This document shows, piece by piece, positions 5,278 to 14,343 of a stretch of 16,323 nt of DNA. This stretch comes from Oscillospiraceae bacterium (GTDB lineage Bacteria > Bacillota_A > Clostridia > Oscillospirales > Oscillospiraceae). The stretch lies in assembly GCA_017381835.1 (NCBI GenBank), contig JAFOBK010000093.1:1-16323 (forward strand), written 5' to 3'. Within the stretch, counting starts at the first letter, position 1; each line of letters begins with the position of its first letter. A model generated the notes under the pieces. That model ran no database searches. It had not been told where the DNA came from and was given only the letters and a program-made list of their open reading frames with translations. A program made the position numbers and the translations under genes.

Positions 5278-7384
5278 AACCCGTAAACTACAAGAAACTG
5301 ATCCTTCCCAATATTCCCTATGTGTTCATCGCCCTGTTTGCCACTAAGGTCGGACAGGCTGTGCGGTTGGCTCCCGGATCTGACTTTTCCGGGAAAGCGC
5401 TGCACATCATGGAGGGGCTGGTGCTGGCGTTTGAATCGTCCATGCCCAGCTTCCATCCCATCGACCTGTGCATAGGCATTCTGATCGCCCTGGCTGTCCG
5501 TCTGGCGGTCTACGTCAAGGGCAAGAACGCAAAGAAGTTCCGGAAGGACATGGAATACGGCTCCGCCCGCTGGGGCACTCAGGCAGACATTGCACCCTAT
5601 GTTGACCCTGTGTTTGCCAATAACATCATCCTCACCCAGACGGAAAGCCTGACCATGAACAATCGACCTTCTGACCCCAAAACAGCACGAAACAAGAATG
5701 TGCTGATTATAGGCGGAAGCGGTTCCGGTAAACGATGCTCTGACTTTCATCTGCATCCGGTCAGAGTTTTGCCGCCTCAGCCCAAGCCAACAGTAAGCTG
5801 AGTGAAAAGCGCGGAAGAAACGGAAAAGGTCTTGCAGTCCCGATCCGAGTGGAAGGCTGCTCTGAACAGCCACACGCAACGCATAGGGCTTGAACCCACT
5901 GAACCTATAAAAGCCCCAAGAGTCCGCGCTGCCGGTTGGCCTGCAACCGCAGGGCAAAAAGATATGCTATGCCGGGTGTGAATCAACACACCGATGCAAA
6001 TGGGTGAAAACCCCGGAGGGGTGGATAAAAAGCCACCCGCTAATAACAGCAGAAAACCCGCTTCTGGCTGAAACCCAACCTCATGCAATGCACTTCCAAG
6101 AAATATCCGGTCAGCTTCGTCGTGACCGACCCCAAAGGCAGCATCGTTACCGAGTGCGGCAAAATGCTCCTTCGGTTTAAGTACAAGCTGAAAATCTTCA
6201 ATACCATCAACTTCAAAAAATCCATGCACTACAATCCCTTCGCTTACATCCACAGCGAAAAGGACATTCTGAAGCTGGTCACGGCCCTGATCGCCAACAC
6301 CAAGGGTGAAGGCAAGGCTGGTGACGACTTCTGGGTGAAAGCAGAAACCCTGCTGTACACTGCATTGATCGGCTACATCCATTACGAAGCTCCGATTGAA
6401 GAGCAATGCTTCTCTACCCTCATTGAGATGCTGAACTCCATGGAAGTCCGGGAAGATGACGAAGAATTTCAGAATCCGGTGGATCTCATGTTCGCAGAAC
6501 TGGAAAAGGAAAATCCCCAGCATTTCGCAGTCCGCCAGTACAAGAAGTACAAGCTGGCTGCTGGCAAAACAGCGAAATCCATTCTGATTTCCTGCGGCGC
6601 ACGGCTGGCTCCCTTCGATATCCAGGAGCTGCGGGATCTGACCGCTTACGATGAGCTGGAACTGGATACCCTGGGCGACCAGAAAACCGCCCTGTTTCTC
6701 ATCATGTCCGATACGGACGATACGTTCAATTTCCTCATTTCCCTTATCTACACCCAGCTTTTCAATCTCCTGTGTGAAAAAGCAGACGATGTGTACGGCG
6801 GCAGACTCCCCGTCCACGTCCGCTGCCTGATCGATGAATGTGCCAATATCGGGCAAATCCCCCGGCTGGAAAAATTGGTCGCCACGATCCGGTCCAGAGA
6901 AATCTCTGCGTGTCTTGTTTTGCAGGCCCAGTCCCAGCTCAAAGCAATCTACAAGGACAATGCCGATACCATCATCGGCAACATGGATACTTCCATCTTC
7001 CTGGGCGGCAAAGAGCCTACCACCCTGAAGGAATTAGCCAATGCCCTTGGGAAAGAAACCATTGACACCTACAACACCGGAGAGAGCCGGGGCCGGGAAA
7101 CTTCCCACAGCCTTAACTACCAGAAGCTGGGCAAGGACCTTATGAGCCAGGACGAGCTGGCCGTTATGGACGGCGGCAAGTGCATATTGCAGCTTCGTGG
7201 TGTCAGACCATTCCTGTCGAACAAATATGACATCACCAAGCATCCCAACTACAAGTACACATCCGACTATGACAAGAAAAACGAACTGAGCATAGATCGT
7301 TTTCTGTCCACCCACCTCAAGCTGAAACCGGACGATGCTTTCGAGGTATACACCGTTTCCCAGTCCGGTAATCCCGCCGCATAA
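5274..7384 (+). CDS. VirD4/TraG-type coupling ATPase (T4CP), interrupted by a group I intron
   Basis: Exons 5274-5729 and 6053-7384 join to a 595-aa coupling protein that brings the relaxase-DNA complex to the type IV secretion channel at the inner membrane. Two membrane segments lie near the N-terminus (about residues 10-30 and 62-80), then KNAKKFRKDMEYGSARWG and the P-loop GGSGSGK-T (147-154), a second conserved block (FVVTDPKGSIVTECGKML), a Walker B-like LIDECANIG (about 411-419) and SREISACLVLQAQSQLKAI, and a C-terminal TKHPNYKYTSDYDKK. All these are standard VirD4 family motifs. The 323-nt intron falls between Gly152 and Lys153 of the Walker A motif; without splicing, translation stops at 5801 and the ATPase is lost. 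The start appears to be ATA at 5274, with AAGGAG at 5259-5264; in-frame CTG 5298 and GTG 5322 are alternatives that cut the N-terminus. Confidence 0.85.
5730..6052 (+). ncRNA. ORF-less group I self-splicing intron
   Basis: A 323-nt insertion in the coupling protein gene. The 5' exon ends CGGU (5726-5729), and UUUUGCCG at 5767-5774 works as the guide: GCCG pairs with CGGU (U-G at the splice site, P1) and UUUU with the first four bases (AAAA) of exon 2 (P10). The intron ends with G (6052). P1 continues as CTCTGAC/GTCAGAG (5738-5744/5760-5766). P3: CAAGCC 5783-5788 with GGCTTG 5887-5892. P4 and P5: CGG/CCG 5812/5845 and 5821/5840, with A-rich joining. P6/P6a: GTG-GGCTG with CAGCC-CAC (5849-5875). 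P7: GCATAG 5881-5886 with CTATGC 5967-5972, flanked by AACGCATAG and AAGATAT as in the R and S elements. P8: 5929-5952. P9 hairpins: 5975-5992, 6002-6013, 6019-6038. Subgroup not assigned. Confidence 0.88.
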
Positions 7385-7455
7385 GGCGGATTCCACTGCT
7401 TTTCAGAGAGGCGTGGAGAATGTACCTTCAAAAATTCTTTTGGAGGTATATATTT

Positions 7456-7671
7456 ATGGCATTTTTCAACGCAGCAGTTGGCGTTCTTCAGACTCTGGTG
7501 GTTGCACTGGGCGCAGGTCTTGGTATCTGGGGTGCAATCAATCTTCTGGAAGGCTACGGCAACGACAACCCTGGTGCAAAGTCCCAGGGCATGAAGCAGC
7601 TCATGGCTGGCGGCGGTGTGGCCCTCATCGGCATCACTCTGGTGCCCCTGCTGTCCGGTCTGTTCGGCTAA
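7456..7671 (+). CDS. Maff2 family (VirB2/TrbC-like) small membrane protein
   Basis: The 71-aa protein begins MAFFNAAVGVLQTLVVALGA and has two hydrophobic segments (about residues 6-28 and 49-69) split by a short polar loop with Gly-Tyr-Gly-Asn-Asp-Asn. This is the layout of Maff2/TrbC-VirB2-like proteins always found between the coupling protein and VirB6 in Clostridia ICEs, where they are thought to form a pilin-like or channel component. The start is ATG 7456 with GGAGGT eight bases upstream; an in-frame ATG at 7420 has no good ribosome binding site. A terminator-like hairpin follows at 7683-7710, which separates it from the pilus module. Confidence 0.82.
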   Translation: MAFFNAAVGVLQTLVVALGAGLGIWGAINLLEGYGNDNPGAKSQGMKQLMAGGGVALIGITLVPLLSGLFG

Positions 7672-7682
7672 TTTAATTCCAG

Positions 7683-7710
7683 GGCACCTGTCATTATGGC
7701 AGGTGCCTTT
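7683..7710 (+). terminator. Hairpin terminator/attenuator after Maff2
   Basis: Perfect stem GGCACCTG (7683-7690) with CAGGTGCC (7700-7707), 9-base loop and a short TTT tail. The short T tract suggests partial termination, letting some transcription run into the pilus genes. Confidence 0.65.
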
Positions 7711-7736
7711 CAAAATCTACAGGAAAGGATTTTTCT

Positions 7737-10700
7737 ATGACTAAACGCTTACGGGGATTTATTTCGTTTCTGTTGGTGTTGGTTCTGTGCTTCGGCATGA
7801 TCCCTAACGTATCTGCCGCTGAAATTGGTGCAACGGAAAGCATCACTGAAACAGAAGCCACGGAAGCGACCACTGCGGAAACCACCGCTCCCCCCGATGA
7901 AACATCACCAACGGAAACCTCTGAGGAAACGACCCCACCCACAGAAGAATCCACAACACCCACCACAGAGGCTACCATTCCGGTGACCGAACCCGATGAT
8001 GATGTTTTCTCTGACATCGTAATTTCCAGCGGTGTCGCCGCAGCATCTACGGATGATTACGGCATTATGACTGCTGCCAGTACCCAGTCCGGTATCCTGC
8101 TGTTTGACTTTGCGGACAACGGCAACTATACCACGGTGCTGAACAGTCAGCTTGCCGTATCTTACAAACCCAACGGCTCCGGTACGACCCGGACTGCCTA
8201 CATCAAAAACCTGGGCTGGCACTTCGCCCGGTACAACAACGTTCCCTATGCAGATGACCCCCTGTACTGCATTGAACCGTGGAGAAACTACGGTGCCAGT
8301 ACCAGCGGAAACTCTGTTGACCGGGACGTAACTCTAAGCGGCAGCGGAAGCTCCACAGGCAGCAGTGTGTGGTATTCCATGCCTGCAGCACGGCGGGAAG
8401 CCATTGGCCTGATTCTGCTGTACAGCGATCAGATGTGGGATGATTCTGTTAGTGTCTTCTCTGTAAAGAAAGATGCTAACCCCAATGTCCCGCTGCGAAT
8501 TGCTACCCAGTTTCTGATCTATGAAATCGTCTGCGGTCTGCGTGATGCGGAAACCTTCACGCTGAACTACGAAAATGAGTGCGGTACTGAAGGCGATATC
8601 TTCTATAACGCCGGTGTGGCTGCGGTCAGCAACTTTGCACCCAACTATAACACCCTGGTGTCCTATGTTCAGAGTGCAATGGAGATTCCCAGCTTCACCA
8701 GCAGTTCCAGCAGCACCGCTCCCACCATTACCCTGACTGGGGATGAAACCAGCGTCTACGATTCCAACGGTGTTCTCAGCAACTTCTCCTTCACCGATGG
8801 CAACGGCGCTGAGTTCTACAAAAGCGGCAATACCCTGTACATCTATCAGACTGGAAATATTTCCTCCTCTACAGTGTTCAAGGCTACCCGCTACATCCCC
8901 TCCGCAAGCAATTCCACCTATAATATCTGGTATATGTCCGGTTCTTCTTACCAGACTACCATCTCCCTGGCTTCTCCCTCCAGCGGCAATCTGAATGCCT
9001 ACTTCAAGCTGAAGGCACCTTCCGTAGCTACGCTGGGTATTAAGAAAACCACTGAGGATGGCAAGAACCTGTCTGGCTGGCAGTTCGGTATCTACTCCAA
9101 CTCTGCCTGCACCAGCCTGATTTCCGGGCCTCATACCACGGATTCCAATGGTGCCATCACCGTATCCAACCTGGCCGCAGGCACCGTGTATGTCAAGGAG
9201 TTGGGCCACAGTAACAGCACCATCAACGCCATGTATTCCTGCACCAGCACCAATCCCCAGAAGGTCACCCTCACCGCTGGTCAGACTTCCTCTGTCAGTT
9301 TCTATAACGAGCTGGACCCCAGTGGACTGAACCTGACCAAGACCACCGAGGATGGCAAGAATCTGGCAGGTTGGCAATTCGGCATCTACTCCAATTCCGC
9401 CTGCACCAGTCTAATCTCCGGTCCTCACACTACCGACGCCAACGGTAAGATTTCCGTTTCGGATCTCGCCGCTGGCACTGTGTATGTTAAGGAACTGGGG
9501 CATACCGACAGTGCTATCAACGCCCTGTACACCTGCTCCAGCACTAATCCTCAGAAGGTTACGCTTACCGCTGGTCAGACCGCTTCTGTCAGCTTTGTGA
9601 ATAAGCTGAACCCTTCCGGACTGAATTTGACCAAGACCACAGAGGACGGCAAGAACCTTTCTGGCTGGCAGTTTGGCATTTATTCCGATGCCGCTTGCAG
9701 CACCCGGATTTCCGGGCCTCACACTACGGATGCCAATGGTAAGATCTCCGTCACCGGACTTTCCGCTGGCACTGTGTACGTCAAGGAGCTGGGCCACCAG
9801 GATACCGCCATCAATGCAATGTACACCTGTTCCAGCACCAATCCTCAGAAAGTCACACTCACCATCGGTCAGACTGCTTCTGTCAGCTTTGTAAACAAGC
9901 TGAATCCCTCCGGACTGAATCTGACAAAGACAACTGAGGACGGCAAGAACCTGTCTGGCTGGCTGTTTAGCATCTACTCTGATGCAGCTTGTACCACTCG
10001 GATTTCCGGTCCACATACCACGGATGCCAATGGCAGAATTTCCGTTTCGGATCTCTCTGCTGGCACTGTATACGTTAAGGAGATGAGACACTCCGACAGT
10101 GCAATCAATTCCATGTATAGCTGTTCCAGTACCAATCCTCAGAAGGTCACGCTCACCGCTGGTCAGACTGCTTCTGTCAGCTTTGTGAATACGCTGAATC
10201 CTTCCGGGCTGAACCTGACCAAGACCACTCAGGACAATCAAAACCTGGCAGGCTGGCAGTTTGGCATCTACTCCGATGCCGCTTGTACTGCACGGATTTC
10301 CGGCCCTCACACTACCGATTCCAATGGTAAGATCTCCGTCACCGGACTTTCCGCTGGCACGGTATATGTCAAGGAGATGGGCCATACCGACAGCACCATC
10401 AATGCGCTGTATACCTGTTCCAGCGAAAATCCCCAGAAGGTCACGCTCACCGCTGGTCAGTCCGCATCCGTCAGCTTCCGTAATGTTCTGAAAACGGGCA
10501 GCGTGAAGCTGGTGAAGGAAACCAACACCGGAGAAAATCTGGCAGGTTGGCAAATTGGTCTATATTATGACGCAGACTGTACTCAGCCCATTGATGGTAC
10601 CCCCTTCGTCACCGGAGCAGACGGAACCATCACCGTCAGTGATCTGGAACCCTGCACCCTATACGCAAAGGAGATTCCTACGGATGATCCTTACTGGGAT

Positions 10701-12062
10701 TTTGATACCGAGGTCAAGGAAGTGACCATCGCTGTCAACCAGACTGCTACCGTAACCTTCACCAACACCCACTACGGACGCATTGAGTTCCGGAAAACCA
10801 CCAACACTGGCAACCATCTGGGCGGCTGGACGTTCCGTGTCCAGGACAGCAATTACGATGTGGTCGGTGAATACACCACCGATGAAAACGGCTACGCCTG
10901 CACAGAAAATCTTCCTTTGGGTCGCTATACCGTTATCGAGCTGCAAACCGATGATCTTTATTGGAACTTTGAACTGGGCTTCCATGATGTGACTGTCCAG
11001 GCTGGTCAGACCGTTGTGGATGAATGGCTGAACCGGGAGCAGGGTCTGGGCTGGTTCCACAAAAAGACCAACACGGGCGAATCTGTGGAAGGTTGGCACA
11101 TCACCATCTACGCCGACGAAGCCTGCACCCAGGAGATCCGCACCATGATTACCAACGAGGATGGACGCACCGGATACTACATGGACCCCGGCATTTACTG
11201 GGCCAAGGAAACTGGTGACGAGTATGGACGTTTTGAGGATGAATACTGGATGGTGGATGAAACTGTCCAGAAGTTTGAAATCAAGCCCCACGAGGATACC
11301 GAGATCATCTTCACCAATGTCCAGTACGGCAAGGTGAAAATCATCAAAACCATGGAGGGCGAAGGCAGCGTTGCTGGCTGGAAGTTCAAAGTCACCGATG
11401 CCGAGGGCAAGGAAATAGAAGGTTCCCCCTTCACTTCCGATGAAAACGGCGAGATTCTGACCACGGTGCTTCCCGGAAAGTACACCATCGAGGAGCTGAT
11501 CCCGAAGGATTCCCTGTATCACTGTACTTCCGAGAATCCCCTGACTGTCACCATTGCCCAGGGTCAAACTGCAGAAGTGACCTTCACCAATGCCCTTCGT
11601 CCCGGCAGGATCACCCTGGACAAGGTGGACATCAAGGGCAACTCTCTGGCAGGCGCAACCTTCCTGCTGGAATGGAGCGAGGATGGTTCCATCTGGTGGC
11701 CCATTGAATACTCCGATTCTGAAACCGTGGAGGAAGGCTGCTGTTCCAACCCCAATGTGGTGGACGGCCTGCTGACCACCGGATCTGACGGCAAGCTGGT
11801 ATGGGACAATCTGCATCCCGGCTTGCAGTATCGCCTGACGGAAACCAAGGCTCCCCGTGGCTTTAGCAAGCTGAGAAAACCCGCTTATGAGGGTGAGCTG
11901 CCCGAGGAAGATTTCTCTCTGGAAGTCAAGGTCATCAACAGCCGCACCTTCACCCTGCCCGAAACTGGCTCCGTATCTCTGATGCTTTCCTCTATCAGTA
12001 TGTCCGGCTGCCTGCTGGGTCTGATCGCTTCCATGCTGTATCTTCGTAAGAAGGAGCAGTAA
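7737..12062 (+). CDS. Thioester-domain adhesin with ten SpaA/Cna-B domains and LPETG anchor
   Basis: A 1441-aa surface protein. The signal peptide covers residues 1-28; 29-85 is a Thr/Glu/Pro-rich stalk; about 95-320 is a thioester domain with Cys178 (LYCIEPW) and Gln258 (RIATQFLIYEI), the pair that forms the internal Cys-Gln thioester used by Gram-positive adhesins to bond covalently to host targets. From residue 432 come ten SpaA-like domains; the first five are near-identical 98-aa units and the next five diverged. Each keeps the Lys (first strand), Glu (VYVKEL or TETKAP) and Asn (last strand) of a Lys-Asn isopeptide. The end has LPETG at 1407-1411, a membrane segment and KKEQ. With the backbone pilin and two sortases downstream, it is probably the pilus tip adhesin. 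AAAGGA precedes the ATG. Confidence 0.88.
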   Translation: MTKRLRGFISFLLVLVLCFGMIPNVSAAEIGATESITETEATEATTAETTAPPDETSPTETSEETTPPTEESTTPTTEATIPVTEPDDDVFSDIVISSGVAAASTDDYGIMTAASTQSGILLFDFADNGNYTTVLNSQLAVSYKPNGSGTTRTAYIKNLGWHFARYNNVPYADDPLYCIEPWRNYGASTSGNSVDRDVTLSGSGSSTGSSVWYSMPAARREAIGLILLYSDQMWDDSVSVFSVKKDANPNVPLRIATQFLIYEIVCGLRDAETFTLNYENECGTEGDIFYNAGVAAVSNFAPNYNTLVSYVQSAMEIPSFTSSSSSTAPTITLTGDETSVYDSNGVLSNFSFTDGNGAEFYKSGNTLYIYQTGNISSSTVFKATRYIPSASNSTYNIWYMSGSSYQTTISLASPSSGNLNAYFKLKAPSVATLGIKKTTEDGKNLSGWQFGIYSNSACTSLISGPHTTDSNGAITVSNLAAGTVYVKELGHSNSTINAMYSCTSTNPQKVTLTAGQTSSVSFYNELDPSGLNLTKTTEDGKNLAGWQFGIYSNSACTSLISGPHTTDANGKISVSDLAAGTVYVKELGHTDSAINALYTCSSTNPQKVTLTAGQTASVSFVNKLNPSGLNLTKTTEDGKNLSGWQFGIYSDAACSTRISGPHTTDANGKISVTGLSAGTVYVKELGHQDTAINAMYTCSSTNPQKVTLTIGQTASVSFVNKLNPSGLNLTKTTEDGKNLSGWLFSIYSDAACTTRISGPHTTDANGRISVSDLSAGTVYVKEMRHSDSAINSMYSCSSTNPQKVTLTAGQTASVSFVNTLNPSGLNLTKTTQDNQNLAGWQFGIYSDAACTARISGPHTTDSNGKISVTGLSAGTVYVKEMGHTDSTINALYTCSSENPQKVTLTAGQSASVSFRNVLKTGSVKLVKETNTGENLAGWQIGLYYDADCTQPIDGTPFVTGADGTITVSDLEPCTLYAKEIPTDDPYWDFDTEVKEVTIAVNQTATVTFTNTHYGRIEFRKTTNTGNHLGGWTFRVQDSNYDVVGEYTTDENGYACTENLPLGRYTVIELQTDDLYWNFELGFHDVTVQAGQTVVDEWLNREQGLGWFHKKTNTGESVEGWHITIYADEACTQEIRTMITNEDGRTGYYMDPGIYWAKETGDEYGRFEDEYWMVDETVQKFEIKPHEDTEIIFTNVQYGKVKIIKTMEGEGSVAGWKFKVTDAEGKEIEGSPFTSDENGEILTTVLPGKYTIEELIPKDSLYHCTSENPLTVTIAQGQTAEVTFTNALRPGRITLDKVDIKGNSLAGATFLLEWSEDGSIWWPIEYSDSETVEEGCCSNPNVVDGLLTTGSDGKLVWDNLHPGLQYRLTETKAPRGFSKLRKPAYEGELPEEDFSLEVKVINSRTFTLPETGSVSLMLSSISMSGCLLGLIASMLYLRKKEQ
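9030..10499 (+). repeat. Five tandem 294-bp repeats encoding 98-aa SpaA domains
   Basis: Units begin at 9030, 9324, 9618, 9912 and 10206 and end at 10499, with exactly 294 bases each. Shared words such as TTEDGKNL, ISGPHTTD, AGTVYVKE and TNPQKVTLT recur in each. The exact period and high identity indicate expansion by recombination or slippage. Past 10500 the domains continue but with much lower similarity and different lengths. Confidence 0.9.
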
Positions 12063-12081
12063 ATGATCCATATTCCATACC

Positions 12082-12110
12082 ATGCCAGGGACCGTCCCCT
12101 GGCATTTTTC
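12082..12110 (+). terminator. Rho-independent terminator after the adhesin gene
   Basis: Stem ATGCCAGGG (12082-12090) with CCCTGGCAT (12097-12105), 6-base loop, then TTTTTC. It lies 20 bases after the adhesin stop and would set the adhesin level apart from that of the pilin, or the pilin gene has its own promoter that I do not see clearly. Confidence 0.75.
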
Positions 12111-12166
12111 TTTCCAAACCAAATCCAACACACTCTATCACATTATTTTGAAAGGAACTTTTTGCA

Positions 12167-14287
12167 ATGAAAAATCTGAAAAAGGCAATCGCCCTGTGTC
12201 TTTCCCTGATGCTGATTCTCTCTTTCCCTGTCAGCGCATCTGCTGTGGAACCCAACGATCCCACTGAAAACGTCCTCATTGATGAAGATCGCACCGGTTC
12301 CCTGACCATCTACAAGTACGATCTGACCAACGCTGAAAAGGACGGTGTATGGGACAGCTCCTATGTTTCCACTGGCCGTTACGATGAAGAAGGTGTCAAC
12401 AATATCCTGGGCGGTGCTGTCCGTGCCGGTGACAACGATAACCAGTCTGACCTGGGCAACGGCGAGGTCAGCTATGGCTACGCCATCAAGGGCGTTGAGT
12501 TCACCTATCTGCGGATCGCGGAGATCGTCCAGTTCTCCGAGTCCGAAGCAGATGGCCGTACCGACAACCATGTGGAAGTGCTGTATGGCATCGATAAGGT
12601 AAAGGGCGCTGACTTCCTCCGGGCGCTGGGTCTGGAAAACGGTGCAAAACGCTACACCAACGCCGATCAGCTGGATGCTGCCAAATACTATTACCAGTCC
12701 GATATCCTGATTGATGCCCTGGCTGCTGGCCTGGAAGCAAACTCCACCACCATCAAGAACGCCATGGAGAACTATGTTGCTGCAAATGGCGGCACCGCAA
12801 TGCCTCTGACTGACAGCTACGGCAAAACCGAGGCTCACGATCTGGAACTGGGTCTGTATCTGGTTGTGGAAACTCAGGTTCCCGAAATGGTCGTATCCAC
12901 CACCAGCCCCTTCCTGGTATCCGTTCCCATGACCACCGTTGACGGCACCAATGCTGAAGACGGCGGCGAACGCTGGTTCTACGACATTACCCTCTACCCC
13001 AAGAACCTGACCGGCATCCCCTCTCTGGAAAAGACCCTGCGTGAGAATGTAAACGATACCGGCAAGCATGACGGTTCCACCACTGACATTACCGATGGTT
13101 TTGCTCACACCGGCACTGCCTCCGCTGGCGATGTCATTGACTACCAGATCATTTCCACCCTGCCCTCCATCACTTCCGAATCCACCTACCTGTCCTGCTA
13201 CACCTTCGTGGATACTCTGTCCAAGGGGCTGACCTACACAAAGGGCGACGTTGTTCTGGAGTTCTTTACAGATGCTGAGTGTACTGACCTCATCACCACC
13301 TGGAAGGAAGCTGACGGTTTCTTCTCTGTTGCCTATAACACCGCTGCCGCTGGCGAAAGCGTTATGACCATCGAAATGACCGAGCGTGGTCTGTCTGAGA
13401 TCAACGCCTCCAAGGCTGTGTATTCCGGTTCCTCCATGGTCAATTCCGGTTTCTCCGACTGCACCGTTCGCATCACCTACACCGCCAAGATGGACAGCGA
13501 TAATTCTGTTGTATTCGGTGACAACGGCAATGACAACAAGGTCGTTCTGACCTGGAAGCGCACCTCCGATAACTACTACGACACCCTGGTGGACGATGCC
13601 CATGTTTACACCTACGGCATCGACCTGACCAAGATGTTCTCCGACGGCAAGGGCGACTTCTCCAAGGTTGAGTTCATCGTTCAGAATGATTCCGATTACT
13701 ACTACGTCCAGGCAGAGCTGAACGAAGCCGAAGGTGTTTACTACGTTACCGACCACACCTCCAATCCTGAAGCTGCCACCCACTTCATCCCTGTGGCATC
13801 CAATGGTAACCCCGGCAAGGTCATCATCAAGGGTCTGGAAGATGACACTTACACCATCACCGAGATCCGCACCGATAATGGCTACACTCTGCTGAAGGAC
13901 GATATCGAAATCGTCATTTCCCAGAAGGAAACCACTGAACTGTGTGACATCTATGAATCCGATGTTCTGGGCCTGATTCAGAATGACCCCCGCTACGCTA
14001 CTATCATCAATGATACCGGCGATCTGAAGAATATGCCCCAGGTCCATCTGGAGCATCATCTGCTGACCGCTTCCGCAACCGTTGACGGCAATGCTGTCAA
14101 TATGCTGGAGGACAACGGCAGCAAAAACGCCGAAGCTCCTCTGACCGTTGTGAACACCCGCGGCTTTGACCTGCCCGAAACCGGTGACCATGGCACTATG
14201 ATCTTCACTGTGCTGGGTATCGTGGCTATGGCTGGTGCCGCAACCGTCATTGTCCTGACTTCCAAAAAGAAGAACGGCAGCCGCTAA
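12167..14287 (+). CDS. LPETG-anchored backbone (major) pilin, SpaA/SpaH type
   Basis: A 706-aa precursor. Signal peptide about residues 1-26 (ending SASA). Pilin motif WFYDITLYPKNL, fitting WxxxVxVYPKN, with Lys279 as the likely nucleophile for sortase-made polymerisation. E-box-like YTITEIRTDNGY at 562-573 with Glu566. Sorting signal LPETG at 669-673, membrane helix, KKKNGSR tail. The repeated Lys/Glu/Asn arrangement suggests internal isopeptide bonds in at least the last domain (SpaA-like, from about residue 480). Together these define a polymerised major pilin in the class C sortase system encoded next door. GAAAGGA lies 12 bases before the ATG. A strong hairpin directly after the stop probably keeps sortase expression below pilin expression. 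Confidence 0.9.
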   Translation: MKNLKKAIALCLSLMLILSFPVSASAVEPNDPTENVLIDEDRTGSLTIYKYDLTNAEKDGVWDSSYVSTGRYDEEGVNNILGGAVRAGDNDNQSDLGNGEVSYGYAIKGVEFTYLRIAEIVQFSESEADGRTDNHVEVLYGIDKVKGADFLRALGLENGAKRYTNADQLDAAKYYYQSDILIDALAAGLEANSTTIKNAMENYVAANGGTAMPLTDSYGKTEAHDLELGLYLVVETQVPEMVVSTTSPFLVSVPMTTVDGTNAEDGGERWFYDITLYPKNLTGIPSLEKTLRENVNDTGKHDGSTTDITDGFAHTGTASAGDVIDYQIISTLPSITSESTYLSCYTFVDTLSKGLTYTKGDVVLEFFTDAECTDLITTWKEADGFFSVAYNTAAAGESVMTIEMTERGLSEINASKAVYSGSSMVNSGFSDCTVRITYTAKMDSDNSVVFGDNGNDNKVVLTWKRTSDNYYDTLVDDAHVYTYGIDLTKMFSDGKGDFSKVEFIVQNDSDYYYVQAELNEAEGVYYVTDHTSNPEAATHFIPVASNGNPGKVIIKGLEDDTYTITEIRTDNGYTLLKDDIEIVISQKETTELCDIYESDVLGLIQNDPRYATIINDTGDLKNMPQVHLEHHLLTASATVDGNAVNMLEDNGSKNAEAPLTVVNTRGFDLPETGDHGTMIFTVLGIVAMAGAATVIVLTSKKKNGSR

Positions 14288-14296
14288 TTGAAAACC

Positions 14297-14322
14297 GCCC
14301 CGGTGGAAACCACCGGGGCCTT
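14297..14322 (+). terminator. Strong hairpin attenuator between pilin and sortase
   Basis: A 10-bp perfect GC-rich stem GCCCCGGTGG (14297-14306) with CCACCGGGGC (14310-14319), loop AAA, followed by only CTTTC. The weak T tract suits partial termination and messenger protection rather than a full stop. Confidence 0.7.
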
Positions 14323-14343
14323 TCACGGAATAGGGAGTTCTGA

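Noticed and set aside
5322..5801. Coupling protein as a truncated pseudogene with a second gene starting at ATG 6083
   Set aside because: Residues right before ATG 6083 (TRFWLKPNL) are conserved coupling protein sequence, there is no ribosome binding site at 6083, and the insertion has splice-compatible ends and group I pairings.
5730..6052. Group II intron or IS insertion as the explanation of the gap
   Set aside because: No GTGCG-type 5' end, no domain V hairpin, no reverse transcriptase, no transposase, no terminal inverted repeats; group I pairings fit instead.
5777..6856. 359-codon minus-strand frame across the intron and coupling gene
   Set aside because: It overlaps conserved VirD4 motifs on the other strand and has no family features or ribosome binding site.
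9030..10499. CRISPR-like or satellite array
   Set aside because: The 294-bp units are in frame and encode SpaA domains; no short repeat-spacer pattern.
10659..12131. 490-codon minus-strand open frame opposite the adhesin (also 8334-9377 and 9411-10553)
   Set aside because: All are antisense to the repeat-built adhesin and show its repeat period; no start signals or recognisable domains.
12143..14326. 727-codon open frame on the minus strand opposite the pilin gene
   Set aside because: It mirrors a gene with clear signal peptide, YPKN motif and LPETG. The antisense product is Gly/Val/Ile-rich with no domain and no ribosome binding site; it comes from the codon bias of the pilin.
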